This document shows, in pieces, positions 1 to 13,835 of a DNA stretch of 64,000 nt. Location of the stretch: assembly GCA_016859345.1 (NCBI GenBank), contig CM029120.1, positions 4,215,001-4,279,000 of the forward strand. The letters are read 5' to 3'. A program made the position numbers and the translations under genes. The notes under the pieces were generated by a model. It saw only the letters and a program-made list of their open reading frames with translations, did not search any database and was not told the origin of the DNA. Each line of letters opens with the position of its first letter. Positions within the stretch are counted from its first letter, which is position 1. Source of the DNA: Istiophorus platypterus (Eukaryota > Chordata > Actinopteri > Istiophoriformes > Istiophoridae).

Positions 1-660
1 AGGTGGAAGGCCGCTTTTTTTTGTTGTTGTTGTTTTGTTTTTGGTTTTTGATCTCCCACATATTTCTCCAACTTCGGGACACCGTGGCAACACAATGCTC
101 CCCAACAGGCACATATACAACCTGTACTTCGAGAAACTGTCTTTATACTGCGCATTGCATGCAAATATATCGTATCTGCAAGTGTGTTTATGAAGCCGCA
201 AAAACATTTTTCCGCGTAAATACAAATTGTACAAAAATGGGTTGGAAAGAAGGGAAATTAGAAAAAGAAAGATACTTGGATCCACGATGCTACAGCGGGG
301 ACACGCGCAGCCGAGCCACAGGCCCTTGAGGGGTCGCTGGCTCACCGTTTTTTATTTATTATTGTTTGTTTTGGTTTTTGATCTCATATTTCTCCTTCCA
401 GGACACAGCAACACAATGCTCTAACAGGCACATATACAACCTGTATAAAAGAAACTATCTTTATACTCGCATTGCATGCCAAATATCTCAGTATCTGCAA
501 GTTATTTATGAAGCACTTAAAAACATTTTCAGCGTAAATACAAATTATTTTAAAAATGGGTTGGAAGAAGAAATTAGAAAAAAAGATGTTCTTTGGATCA
601 CGATGATGCTGGCCAGAGGAGACCGCGAGCCAAGGCGACAGGCCTCTTGAGGGCCGCGAA
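1..660. repeat. Imperfect tandem direct duplication, about 0.33-kb unit
   Basis: Two head-to-tail copies, about 7-335 and 346-660. Both run through a T-rich start, the phrase ggtttttgatctc, a GGCACATATACAACCTGTA stretch, TTGCATGC, GCGTAAATACAAATT and AAATGGGTTGGAA, and both end in a CAGGCC..CTTGAGGG segment. They differ by many one- or two-base indels and substitutions rather than by a few clean changes. The open frames inside are short, differ between copies and show no protein family. I see nothing coding. The first copy may begin before the window. Confidence 0.85.
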
Positions 661-699
661 GTCGGCAACCGAGGCCGAGGACCTTTTCCAGATCAAGTG

Positions 700-2075
700 C
701 TGAGCAGCCCCACCCCACTTCCCCCCACCCAGGATAAATACTGTACCGAATCAACATGGGAACAAGTTCAAGCTGGATGCATGGAAGGCTGGGCCTGAGC
801 CTTGATACAACATAATAGACCCCCAAAAAAAGGTTACTAGATAATAAATATGTTTAAATAGCAGCCCAATGTGGAAGGCAGAGAAATATAGATGAAAAAC
901 AAAGCAGTTTTAGGCGTAATTCACTCAAACCCAGCGGCCTCATCAAACTGATTCTCATTCATTAGAGAGATGAGGCGGAAATGCCCTATTATCAATGACC
1001 ATCGCGCGATCTCACCTGTTTATTCTGATGACCTTTTGACCATCGTCCACCTGCGTTAAATCCGGCGTGCTCCTGTGAGCCGTACAGCGGTGGCCAGCGA
1101 TGGAAACGAGAGGCGGGAGGGCGATTCATGATTGTTCGTTGGCTGTGCGCTCGCCATGTGGGGTTAATAGCCGAGGGCGGCGGTGCCGAAACTTCTCCCG
1201 CCATGATAGCTCTAATGCGGCCGTGTGCCGTGGGCATCAACACTGAAACCAGAAATGCACAGGGAAGTGATTGGCGGTATTGTGTAGCGCGTCTGGCTGG
1301 CAAATCTGCTGACGTTAAACACTCTTCTATTCCCCGTAACCTGAACCCTCCTCACATCAGCCAAAGCGTTTCTGATGTGACTTAATTCCCCACCCCACCC
1401 CCCACCCCCCGGATAAATACTGTACCAAATCAACATGGAACAAGTTCCAAGCTGGATCGCAGAGAGCGTGGGCACGGAGAACGCGGTACACAACGCAATA
1501 AGACCCCCCCCAAAAAAAGGTTACTAGATAATAAATATGTTTAAATAAGCAGCCCAGTAATGAACGAGAGAAGTATGGATGAAAAACAAAACGGTTTAGC
1601 GCTGACGTTCACTCGACAGCGGCCTCGTCAAGCTGATTCTCTCATTCATTAGAGAGATGAGGCAGAAGTACCCTGTTATCAGCGTCGCCGCACCGATCTC
1701 ACCTGTTTATTCCTGATGACCTTTTGACCGGTGAATCGTTAACACTGGCGCTACGCCCGTAGGCGGCTCACCTAAAGCGGAGGGGGAGCCGACAGCCTGG
1801 GCCAGAGCAAATCCAGGAGGGAGGGCGGGAGGGGACGGTTAAAAAGCGGTTATTTGCGTTGGCTGTGCTCGCCATGTAGGGTTAATGGCGCCGAGGGCGT
1901 GCGGTGCCGAGCTTCTCCGCCATGATGGCTCTAATGCGACCGTGGCCACGTGGGACGCCAACACTGGGAGCAGGAAGTGCTGAGGTGATTGGCGGGCGGG
2001 CGCGCGGCGCGTCTGGCTGGCCGTCTGCTGACATTCGCCTCTTTATTCCCCGTAACCTGAACCCTCCCTCACCTT
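700..2075. repeat. Imperfect tandem direct duplication, about 0.69-kb unit
   Basis: Copy one covers about 707-1380 and copy two about 1387-2075. Shared landmarks in order are GGATAAATACTGTACC, the GGTTACTAGATAATAAATAT tract, CATTAGAGAGATGAGGC, GATCTCACCTGTTTATT, GATGACCTTTTGACC, CGTTGGCTGTG, and TTCCCCGTAACCTGAACCC at the end. The copies differ by dense small indels: the second gains a GC-rich insert near 1745-1850 and loses bases elsewhere. None of the short open frames is conserved between copies, which argues against coding function. Confidence 0.85.
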
Positions 2076-2512
2076 AGCCAAGCTGCCAGTCAACTAAACC
2101 ACAATGCATCGGTATCTTTATTCATTTAGTTTTTTTCCGTTACCGTGACCGTTCCCTAACCTCCATGGCAGCGCGGCGGCTACGCAGACACGTCGTTGGG
2201 ATACGACGAACAAAAATGTTTCTTCAAAAAAAAGAAGAACAAAACGTTGCAGAACCGAATCCTGTCTCGGCTTTAACTGCCAACATTTCTGCCTCATTAA
2301 ATAAGTCCACCACACTTTGCTTGACCCCTCCAAGCCCCCCGGCCCACGGAGGACGCCGAATGAAGCCTTTTAGCCGACCACTGCGTCCGCCGCAGTGCGT
2401 CCTCCTCCGTGCCCACAACCTGCCGGACGCTCCCTTTGAATTACGGTGGCGATAACCTCGGTTTTCCAGGGATACAAATATGTCAGGCCGAATTTCCAGG
2501 AGAATGTGCATA
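2076..2512. other. Single-copy non-coding spacer
   Basis: This stretch lies between two duplicated blocks and I find no second copy of it in the window. It contains open frames of 70-96 codons on both strands, but they overlap each other, have no recognisable domain and lack plausible splice context. I see no RNA gene or mobile element. Confidence 0.5.
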
Positions 2513-2559
2513 GAAATTATGCAGCAGACATCTGAAATATTTCAAGTTGATGTGACGCC

Positions 2560-2590
2560 TCCACCGCCACCGCCACCGCCGCCGCCACCG
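2560..2590. repeat. CCACCG/CCG trinucleotide-type microsatellite
   Basis: A short run of CCACCG and CCGCCG units lies in the first copy of the 2.6-kb duplication. The equivalent site in the second copy (about 5145-5160) is reduced to ACCGCCGCCACTGGG, so the array differs sharply between copies. Confidence 0.8.
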
Positions 2591-3537
2591 CTGCGGAACG
2601 CGAAGGCTTAACTCACTGTCAGCATTATACGGTGTTTTGTAGCTTTGATTAATTGCCGTAATAAGCAGATATAAAGTACATGAGATACAATGGAAATTTC
2701 AGTCTTAGGAAAGGTGGGTTTTTTTAATTTTAATTTAAGGAAGCATTAAAAGAATTCTTTGGGAAATTAATAGTTTAAGAGGTTAAAAAAAAAAGTAGTC
2801 GATATTAAACATCCAAACTACCCTCATCTTATTTTACTCTTTCCCAGGAAGCGCCATCGGATATCGACACGTTTCCTCTGATAACCTTAAAGCAGAACGC
2901 CGCTCTGAGCCGCTGACCCGCAATGTTCGAGCGGCGTTCTCCTCGCTTGTCCGACTGATCCCAGCCGGAGGGGGAAATATACGGGACTCTGAACAAAATC
3001 GCACGGAAAATGCTCCTTGATGTGAATGTGGGCCTGCCACGGTCACGGCGAGAGGTCCTCTCCGTGCAAAGCGCTTAACCAGATGAAAGGCGCCAACCGG
3101 ACGGCAGCGTGGCGGCGTTCACGGTCACGGTCAGACCGTCGGGAAAGAAGAAATCCCCCCTTTGTACGTTTGGGGCGTCCTGTAGCTCAAGTGTCACGGA
3201 GCTGCAAAGACTCTTTTTTTCCCCCATTTACGCCCCGGGCGGAGGCGCCCGATACCAGGTCCGCCTTGCTGATGTGACCCCCCCCCCCCCGGTCCTCCAT
3301 GCGCAGACCTTTGCAGAAGAGCCTGCGCCACCCTTGCCGAAACAGATCACGAACACGCGAGCCGCGAACCGGAACGGGTTGAGGGAATCACGGCCCGAGT
3401 CGCCCAGGCGCCGGCGTTCGGGCCGAGCCGTCCTTGGGAAAATGCTCCGGTCCGAAAAGTTCTAAACATCAAGCCAAAATTGCAGCGGCTTTCAAACGCA
3501 GGGCGTCTGCACAAGGGTTGCAGATGAAATGTTGGTG

Positions 3538-3580
3538 TTGTGTGTGTGTGTGCGTGTGAGTATGTGTGTGTGTGCGTGTA
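3538..3580. repeat. TG-rich microsatellite, copy one
   Basis: Interrupted (TG)n with TGCG and GAGTA interruptions. The same interruptions occur in the partner array at 6050-6107, showing that the two arrays are duplicates of one locus. Confidence 0.9.
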
Positions 3581-4359
3581 TGAGTTACTAGGCCCCTCAA
3601 CAGGCGACTCAAGAACCAGAGGTGGATCACAAGCATCAAATGGGAAATAAGCTGTTGTTGTGTGGGCACAGGTGAATGCAAGTCTGTGCCCCCCACCACA
3701 ATTTCACCCGCCCATTACACCCAGACACATATTAACAGGAAGGAAGATGAGGCGGTCAGCTTCCTGTTTCATTTGCCTCCGTCATTTGGCTCTTGTAATC
3801 TGCCCACCCCGCCTGCACTAAATCAAAAAAAGGGCAGAAGGCGCCCGTCAGCAGTGACTCCTTTTATGATATTCTATAGGATCTCGGTCATGAGAATGAA
3901 ACATGTAAAGCCCCAACAAGAGGTCGGCGAATCTCCTTCACTTGAGGTCTCAGGGGGTACGTCCTCAACTACCAGTCACTCACTTTCAGCTCTCCAATGG
4001 TGTATCATTGAGAAACATCATTAATGACAAACACACTAGAAACAAAAGTGTTTGCTCTGCTCCACCTCCTCTAGGTTATTATCAAGCTGTGAGCAGTTTC
4101 CATTTTGCAGGTGTTAGATGCACCGCTAGCTTCACTCTTTCCTCTCTCTCTCCTCCTCATAGCTCCTCTCTCTCTCCCCCTCTCCCCTTCTCGTCGTGAA
4201 GGCCGCAGCAGAGCGTGTCACCTTGTTAGTTGCAATTTACTTTGACCTCGACAAAAGGGCTGACGTGAAAAAAAAAAAATGAAAAGAAGGCAAGTTCAGC
4301 CCGTTTAGCTGTTTGAAACTGCATTACCTTGAGAGATGGTTTTAGAAGCGGGCAGTTTG

Positions 4360-4680
4360 GGCGAAGCGGGCCAGACCTTGTAACCCGGCAAACCAGTGAA
4401 CCATTGATCGCCCATTCATTGATCGGCCTTGGAAACTGACCAAGCGGCGAAGCGGCCCTTAACGGCTCCCGACGGTCCAGAGCAGGCAAGACCACGATCT
4501 CGTCCGGCTAGGCCAAAGACCGGCCATGGACCAAGCCGCTGACCATCCCACAGCCAGCCAGGCAGGCCCAGACCTGCAACCCGGCCTGGGCAGTGGCATG
4601 ACCGTCTGGCCAGCCCGGGCCAGGCCGGACCCGCCCTGACCGTCGCCCGAAAAACAGGCGGAGCTGCCAGAGACAACTAG
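4360..4680. repeat. GC-rich degenerate minisatellite, copy one
   Basis: A cluster of degenerate short units built on GGCCAGACCG, CCGGCC and CTGACC words, much richer in G+C than its surroundings. It corresponds to 6890-7262 in the second copy of the large duplication. The word content gives long repetitive open frames on the minus strand that are not genes. Confidence 0.6.
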
Positions 4681-6049
4681 TGACAGTCCCAGACTGCTAA
4701 AACCATCGTGTCAGAAAAGTCCCAGCAAAACTCTTGCACGAAAGCCCCTCACAGAATAATTTCTTCTTTCATGAATCGAGCTGTGGAGTTGAGTCTGTGA
4801 TAAATGTGTGTTTCAGCCAGGTGTGGGAGACCCCGGCATTACTAGAAGGTGAGTAGTGGAAATGGAGAGTGGAGGTGAGTGGAGAGTGAAGTGGAGAGGG
4901 GATGAGGCTGAATCCTGCTCAGCTCCGGAGGCGTCAGAGAATAGCTGAAGCGCTGCATGACAACAGTCTGAGCTCTTGAGTCAGCCAGAGATTCATTTAT
5001 AGTGATTGGCCTTCTTATGGCTGCAATAGTTAAACATTCTTAACTTTCCACACTCTCTCTCTTTTCTCTGGGTCAGTCTTAATACAGAGAAATTATGCAG
5101 CAGACATCTGTGCCATTTGCTGATGACGCCTGACCGCTGGTCACACCGCCGCCACTGGGCTATGGAAGGCTTAATCACTGTCAGATTATATTGTGCTTTT
5201 GTAGCTTGATTAATTGCCGTAATAAAGCAGGTACTAAAATGCACTTGAAGATACAATGGAAATTTCAGTCTTAGGAAAATTAGGTTTTTAATTTTAATTT
5301 AGGAAACGCATTAAAAAATTCTTTGAAGTGTAGTTTAGAGTTAAAAAGTAGTCGATATTAAACTATCAAACTTCTCCTCATCTTATTTTACTCTTTCCCC
5401 AGGAAGCGCCATCGGATATCGACCGTTCCTCTGATAACCTTAAAGCAGAGGCGCAGCCTCTGAACGCTGACCCGCAATGTTAAAGCGGCGTTCTCCTCGC
5501 TGTCCGACTGATCCCAGCGGAGGAAATATCACAGGACTCTGAACAAATCTGTACGAGAAGAAATACTCCTTGATGTGAATGTGGGCCTGCCGCGATCCCG
5601 CAGCCGAGGAGTCCTCCGTGCCAGCGCCTTGGATGAAAAGCGCCAACGGTAACAGCGTGGCGGCGTTCACAGTCCGCAGTCGAGCCGTCGAGAAAAAATC
5701 CCCTTTATGCGTCCTGTAGCTCAAGTGTCACGGAGCTGCAAAGACTCTTTTTTTCCCCCATTTACGCCCCGGGCGGAGGCGCCCGATACCAGGTCCGCCT
5801 TGCTGATGTTGACCCCGGTCCTCATCGCCAGACCTTTGCAGAAGAGCCTGCGCCACCCTTACGAAACAGATCCACGAACAGCGAGCAGCAGGCTTGAGCA
5901 GGTTGGGAATCACGACAGTGTGGCGCCGGCGTTCGGGCAGGCCGTCATGGAAAATGTCGATCCGAAAAAGTTCTAAACATCAAGCCAAAATTGCAGCGGC
6001 TTTCAAACGCAGGGCGTCTGCACAAGGGTTGCAGATGAAATGTTGGTGT

Positions 6050-6107
6050 TGTGTGTGTGTGTGCGTGTGAGTATGTGTGTGTGTGCGTGTGTGTGTGTGT
6101 GTGTATG
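6050..6107. repeat. TG-rich microsatellite, copy two
   Basis: Same interrupted structure as 3538-3580 but longer by an extra pure (GT) tail. The length change between otherwise identical flanks fits replication slippage or read error in a duplicated locus. Confidence 0.9.
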
Positions 6108-6889
6108 AGTTACTAGGCCCCTCAACAGGCGACTCAAGAACCAGAGGTGGATCACAAGCATCAAATGGGAAATAAGCTGTTGTTGTGTGGGCACAGGTGA
6201 ATGCAAGTCTGTGCCCCCCCCCACCACCACCCCCCACCGCCACCATAGCCACCCAGACACCCTTGAGAAGATGAGGCGGTCAGCTTCCTGTTTCATTTGC
6301 CTCCGGTCATGCAAGGCTAAGCGTCTGCCCCCACCCCGCCCTGCACTAAATCAAAAGGGCAGGAGGCGCCCCAGCATGGTGACTCCTTTTATGATATTCT
6401 ATAGGATCTCGGTCATAAAGAGAGAGAATAAGCATGTAAGCCCCAACAAAGGGAGGTCGTGAGATCCTCGCCAGGGGTCTCGGGGGGGGGGGGGTCACGT
6501 CCTCAGCTGCCAGTCACTCCTTTCCGTCTCAATGAATTGTATCATTGAAAACCTCATTAAGCGGCAAACACTAGAGAGCTTAGTGTTTGCTCTGCTCAAC
6601 CTCCTCTAGGTTTGTTATCAAGCTGTGACAGTTTCCATTTGCAGGTGTTAGATACTGCCGCTGCTTCCTCTCTCTCTCTCTCCCTCCCTCGCCAGCTCCC
6701 TCTCTCTCTCCCCCTCTCCCGCTTCCTCGTCGTGAAACATGACAGAGCGTGTCACCAGCCGCTGATTTGCAATTTCGCACGACCTCGACAAAAAGGGCTG
6801 ACGTGAAAAAAAAAAAAAAATGAAAAGAGAAGGAGCGAGTTCAGCCCGTTTAGCTGTTTGGAAACTGCATTGCAGCAGAGATGGTTTTA

Positions 6890-7262
6890 GGAGGCGGGCC
6901 GGTTTGGGCAGGCCGGGTCGAACCGCCTGGCAACCCGGCGCCATTAAATTGACTGGAACGGGCCAGACCGCCCCGATCGCCCCATTCGGCCCGATCGGCA
7001 TGAGCGACTGACGAAGCCCTTCTAATCCTGCCCCCGACCGGTCCGCAAGCCAGACCAATTCGCGATGCGTCCGACTAGGCCAGACCGCCAACGGACCAAG
7101 ACCGCCTGATCTGATCCTGACCAGCCCGAACGGGCCAGACCGCCACAACCGGCCTGAACGGGCCCGGCATGACGTCCTGACCAGCCCTGACCATGAAGCC
7201 TGACGGAGCCGGACCCGCCCCTGACCGTCATGAATCAGGCCAGACTGCCAGAAACGGCCCAT
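6890..7262. repeat. GC-rich degenerate minisatellite, copy two
   Basis: Units around GGCCAGACCGCC, CCTGACCAGCCC and GAACGGGCC recur irregularly every 20-40 bases. The block produces a 204-codon minus-strand open frame (6648-7262) rich in repeated SGL, RSG and GLVR words, as expected of a translated minisatellite. The first copy at 4360-4680 has diverged strongly by small indels. Confidence 0.65.
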
Positions 7263-7426
7263 GGTCCAGACTCGCAGGGAGCCATCGTGTCAGAGAGTCC
7301 CAGCCATTTCTGCACGAAAGCCCCTCACAGAATAATTTCTTCTTAAAAGCGAATCTGAGGGCACTGTCAGGTTAGTCTGTGATCGTGTGTGTTTCAGCGG
7401 GTGGAGCCTGACACTAGGGGGGGGGG

Positions 7427-7472
7427 GTGGTGGAGGTGGAGGTGGAGGTGGAGGTGGAGGTGGTGGAGGTGG
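7427..7472. repeat. GGTGGA hexanucleotide array after a poly-G run
   Basis: A G-run of about 11 bases at 7417-7427 is followed by repeated GGTGGA units. The corresponding place in copy one (about 4850-4905) holds only scattered GGAGAGTGGA-like words, so this array expanded, or was misread, in one copy only. Confidence 0.8.
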
Positions 7473-7866
7473 GGGCTGAACTCCCAGCTCGCTCGAGGCG
7501 TCAGGGGAATGATTACTGAGACGCTACCCATGAAAGCAAATCTGAGCGTAGCAACGAGTATTGAGGATGGATTCATTTATGGTGATTGAAAAAAAAAAAA
7601 ATGAAAGCAGGAGGTTCAGCCAATGACTGAGCGGCTCAGTGAACCTGTGACCACAGAAAAAGTCTGTCGCAGTGGAACCGGACCCCCCCCCCAGATGGCG
7701 AGGGGCCCATTGGACCTCTGCTGGCTTCCTGTTCGGCCCTCGGGGATCGACGGACGCGCCCCTGACGACGTGCTCTCGGCCCTTATTTGCAATAGTTAAA
7801 CATTCTTCAACTTTCCACCTCTCTCTCTCGCTCTCTCTCTTTTTTCTCTGGTCAGTCTTAATACTG

Positions 7867-10145
7867 AATCCTTTGATCACGACTCAAAAAAGAAAAGAGA
7901 GAGTGTAGGTGTGAACCTGAACTTGAGTGATGCTCCCTAATTATCATCAGCTAGGTGCCGTTTGGATGCCAATCACAGAGATGTAACATGAGAAAAGAAT
8001 CTTGGAAAGAAAAGACCAAGAAATGGGAAAAAAAATATAAAGTTTGCCCGTCCCTCGTCTCACAAAAGGGCAGGAGGCGGCGTTACTCCGGCTCCTGGCG
8101 CAAAGTACGCCTTGTGGGGACTTCCGTCAAGCTGGGCGTGAGCAGCCGAGCGCCTGCACTGCGCTCAGGTGTGACCCGTGTCGAGACTGGGAGTGCTGCT
8201 TGAGGTCGAAAGGTTCGTCAGGCTAACCGCTTTGGGGTCATAAATATTCATTTAGCATCCATCAGCCTTCGGGGATCAATCCCACCACGGCCGGGACACA
8301 GAACACGAAGCGACACGAGCGGCATGCTAAGTCCATTATATACCGTAAAGTGCCCGGTATTGCCCACGGGAGACTAATGGCTTTGTATCGAGGATCCCCG
8401 GAGGGCCGCAGCCCTCCACCTCCGGCGTGCGAAGCTTCCATTAACGCAAGGCAGGTTCAGTTCAAGAGCACATTTCCCCAAAATGCACCTGCTTTAAAAG
8501 TAAAATGAGTGACATTAGTGAGACAAACAACCCACGCTTCTTCTCTTTTATTTTCACAGGGAGCCACCTTCAAGACTGCGGGACCGGTGGTGATAAAAAG
8601 GCTCCACTCTGTTGTGGTTCTAATTGACACGGGGGATACGGCTGCTTTTTTCTTGTCTTGACAATGAAGCTGTTAAACGTCCTACAGCTGCATGAATTTG
8701 ATTTTTTTTTTTGTCTCCTTTTTGGGAAAGATCCGGGGAAAAAAAAAAAAGCGAAATGCGAAGATGCAAAAATTGGCAGCGCCAGAAAGGGGGAAATTAT
8801 GTCCGACGGCATGTTGGTTTTCCAACACGCCGCCTGGATGCGAGGTCATTTAATTCGATGTCCTTGTTAAATCAGAAGCGCAAACAGAGTCATCATTAAA
8901 CAGCTGCTTTCAAGTGAGTCACATTTACATTTCATTCTAGTTCATTAGGCACAGACACTGAAATCCACATCATGTTTTTAACAGAAACAGATTGGCATTA
9001 ACTGTGCCACCCGCGCTCGGGGAATAACAGGTTTGATATTTACACTCGGCCGCCAGACGGAAAAAAAAAAAACAAACAAAAAAGACTTCCGACGCCAAGC
9101 ACGCCAAGCAGTCGGTGGGCCAATGACCGTGGTCCTAGGGAAACTTCGAATACTGAGTCGGTGAAAGTTCTTTGATGACAGCGGGCGTTAACGACTCCGG
9201 ACGATCTATTGGCGCGGTTTCGCTATGCAAGCGGGGAAAAGACGGGGAAGCGGTCGGCACTGATGATCAGAGGACAAAAGGAAAAAAAGAAAAGACACGT
9301 TCTTTTTCTTTCTTTTCTTAATTTTGAACACACCTCTGCTAAGTGGACCAGGAAGTCTTCACGGGTCAAGCCGTGCCGACCCAACCAGAATTCGAAAACC
9401 TTTTCCTAGTTCATGCCATTTGAAAAAGAAAAAAAGAAAAGAATATTAGCTAAAATATTCATGAGACCTTCAAAAATCATATAGCTCTGCTCCAAATCCT
9501 TTTTTTCTTTTTTTAACTTTTTTAACTTTAACTTTTTTTTTGAAGTCCGTAGCTAAATTTCATCATTTTTTTTAGCGATTTTTGAACGTGTATCCTCGGC
9601 CTCGCCGATTGCCATTTTCCTGCTGGGGTTGGGTTGAAATTTTGCTCTTTTGTTCTGAGCGTCCAAGAAGCTGCTTAGTGCCCATTGTCATTGCAAGTTT
9701 TATGACAAATAGCAAATTTTATTGATTTATTCTCCCTTGCTTTTCCGGCCTGTTACAGTGTTGTTTTCTAAGTCTGTTCTGGGGCCGTCTTGGCATTTTT
9801 TACTGGTTACTTTTTGTTGTTCCGTGCGTCTGCAGTGCTCGTTTCAGATTGCTTCAAGGTAGATGGGCCCATTCCCTCGAGGGAACTTCTTCACATCCGG
9901 CCCGGACATCCAGAAAACGACTCAAGGACGAAACAATTTTGATTTCGAAGGTGACACGGATTCATTTGTGGGGAAAAAAAAAAAAAAAAAAGATTTGTGC
10001 AGATCTAATAGGATAAAATGATGAAGTGGTGGAATTTTATATCCAAAAGGTAAAAGGTCAGCGGGATTGTTTTTGTTTGCTTTATTTAAATCCCTTTCCT
10101 TCATGGCGTGAGGTGCATCTTTTGACATTTCGCCAATATTTTTAC
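7867..10145. other. Single-copy non-coding sequence
   Basis: No second copy of this stretch was found in the window and no gene is recognisable. It has several homopolymers (A-runs near 9060 and 9974, T-runs near 8701 and 9530). A moderately GC-rich, low-repeat part at 8040-8460 has the complexity of possible regulatory DNA. Open frames here are under 85 codons, mostly overlapping on both strands, without recognisable domains. Confidence 0.5.
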
Positions 10146-10778
10146 GTTAAGAAGGGTAATGCGATGCTTAGTGGGGGCTATTCCAGTTTCTTGTCTTTGT
10201 TATAAGTATCATAGATCGCGTTAGTATAGTATCCGTTGTCCATCCGCTGTAAGTATTGGACCAAGTTCGACGCTTGATGGGATTCACTCTCCTAAACAAA
10301 GACTAAAATGAATGGAAAAACAAAAAAGAGCCGAATCTCATGCACTGTGATTGGAGAAACCTACAATGACTCAATTTTTATAATCACCATTAAAACAGCG
10401 GCTGACAGAATGACCCAGGAACACATCGGACCATTACCTGCTCTCACAGGAAACCCCCCCCGGGGCCACCACATTACTGAGAGGGACCTCTATTTTACCT
10501 CTCAGTGGTGTGAGCTTGACCCAGCAGTATCCAATCTATGCTCCACTTTACCTCCAGCTGCCTTTTGGCACTCCATCCGCCCCTTTCGGCCAAGCCGCTG
10601 GCTGGGGTCTCACTAATTCGCCCCGATGAATGACCAAAAACAATAAGCGGTGGTGAATGGTGATGAAGGGCAGGGTGGACTTGTCCCTTCGAAATGACTA
10701 TCAGCAGCCCTGCTGTGTGAGGGTCACATGCTAATAACTAGTACTATTTTGGTTTCTTTACAAATACTGATGATTACC

Positions 10779-10822
10779 CACACACACACACACACACACA
10801 CATAATAATATATATATATATA
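10779..10822. repeat. CA then TA compound microsatellite, unit one
   Basis: (CA)11-12 followed by CATAATAA and (TA)n. The partner array in unit two at 13284-13333 has a longer CA run and joins TA directly. Confidence 0.9.
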
Positions 10823-11353
10823 AATGTCTTCATAGCATTAATCACCCTCAAGCTCATCCTTTTTCCTGTTCCCAGCAGACAACTACAATATCTTAAGCGT
10901 TTCAAGAAGTTTTACGGAGAGGTTGGAAACATAGAGCCCCGTAAGTCCGCTGCGTTTAACACCTCGGAGGAGAAAAATCATTCACTTCACGCCCTTTACC
11001 GACCAAAAAGGTTATCCATTACCGCTATCCCGTGAGGGAAAGCTACGCAGTTCCTTCCTCGATTCGCTCGCGCACAGCTGAAATGTGGGATGCGCAGCCA
11101 TGATTTTCTCCTATTAGGGTCAAATAATCGCCGGCGTGCAGGGAGCTCTTAAGAAAAAAAGATAATAAGATAAATAAATAAATAAATAAATAGCAAAAAT
11201 ACGCCCGAGAGAGAGAGAGGATATTCACAGGTTTCCCACTCTTCACAGAGAGAGACGACTACAGGAAGAGGGGCCAGGATATAATTAAGCTAAGTGTCTC
11301 ATTTCATGCATACACCGCCAGAAGAATGATTGAGTTTATGTATTTATTTGTTG

Positions 11354-12700
<1,347 letters not shown>

Positions 12701-13279
12701 CACCAGTGGGGGCCATTCCAGTTTCTGTCTGTTATAGTATCATCGTTATTAGTATAGTATCCGTTGTCCATCCGCTGTAGTATTGACCAAGTCTGACCTT
12801 GATGGGATTCACTCTCCTAAATAAAGACTAAATGAATGGAAAAACAAAAAGAGCCAGTCATACTGTGATTGGAGAAACCTACAATGACTCAATTTTATAA
12901 TCACCATTAAAACAGCGGCGGCAGAATGACCCAGAACACATCGACCGTTACCTGCTCTCCTCACAGGAACCCCCCCCCTCCGGGCCACCATTACTGAGAG
13001 GGACCTCTATTTTATCTCTCAGCGGTGTGAGCCTGGACCCAGCAGCATCCAATCTATGCTCCACTTTACCTCCCGCGTCTTTTGGCACCTATCCGCCTTC
13101 GCCGTCGCTGGCCGGGGTCTCGCAATTAAGCCCCGATTTAATGACCAAAACAATGGCGGTGGTGAATGGTGATGAAGGGCAGGGTGGACTTGTCCCTTCA
13201 GAAATGACTATCAAAGGCTCCTGCTGTGTGAGGGTCACATAATAACTAGTACTATTTCAATTTTTACAAATACTGATGA

Positions 13280-13283
<4 letters not shown>

Positions 13284-13332
<49 letters not shown>

Positions 13333-13333
13333 A
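13284..13333. repeat. CA then TA compound microsatellite, unit two
   Basis: (CA)18 followed directly by (TA)5-6. It is the duplicate of 10779-10822 within the repeated unit, with a different repeat number. Confidence 0.9.
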
Positions 13334-13835
13334 ATGTCTTCATAGCATTAATCACCCTCAGCCTAATCCTTTTTCCTGTTCCTGTGCAGACAATTACACA
13401 TCTGAGCGTTTCCGAAGAAGTTTTGATGGAGAGGTTGAAACATAGAGCCCCGTAAGTCCGTCGTTTAACACCCGGAGAGAAAAATCATTCACTTCCGTCC
13501 TTTCGACAAAAAGGTCATCCGTTACCCGCTATCCGGAGGGAAAGCGCCACAGTTCCTTCCTCGTTCGCTGCGCTCGCTGAAATATGTGGGAGTGCGCGCC
13601 GCGATTTTCCGAATAGGGGTCAAATGTCTCGGCGTGCAGGGGAGCTCTTAAGAAAAAAAAGATAATAAGATAAATAAATAAATAAATAAATAGCAAAATT
13701 GGCCCGAGAGAGAGAGACATCACAGGTTCTTACCCTTCACAGAGAGACGACTACAGGAAGAGGGGGCCAGGATATAATTCGCTCGTGTCCACCTGTTTCT
13801 TCGCCACCGCAGGGGATGATTGAGTTTTATGTATT

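Larger units (their letters stand above)
2513..7866. repeat. Imperfect tandem direct duplication, 2.6-2.8-kb unit
   Basis: Copy one is about 2513-5089 and copy two about 5090-7866. Both begin at AGAAATTATGCAGCAGACAT; copy one's final segment (CAATAGTTAAACATTCTT through GGTCAGTCTTAATAC, 5026-5085) recurs at about 7790-7865. Landmarks keep the same order: a CCACCG-rich stretch, AGGAAGCGCCATCGGATATC, a block with ACGCCCCGGGCGGAGGCGCC, a TG microsatellite, a C/T-rich stretch, a poly-A followed by ATGAAAAGA, a GC-rich minisatellite, and TTCATTTAT near the end. Some blocks match exactly for about 90 bases or more (3183-3274 with 5717-5808; about 3458-3580 with 5968-6090), while neighbouring blocks are full of single-base differences. 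No frame stays open in both copies. Confidence 0.9.

Noticed and set aside
3538..6107. HTHTHT-type frames over the TG microsatellites
   Set aside because: Direct products of the dinucleotide repeats, with lengths that differ between the two copies.
6648..7262. 204-codon minus-strand open frame
   Set aside because: Generated by the GC-rich minisatellite and by GA-rich simple sequence; the duplicate copy does not keep it open.
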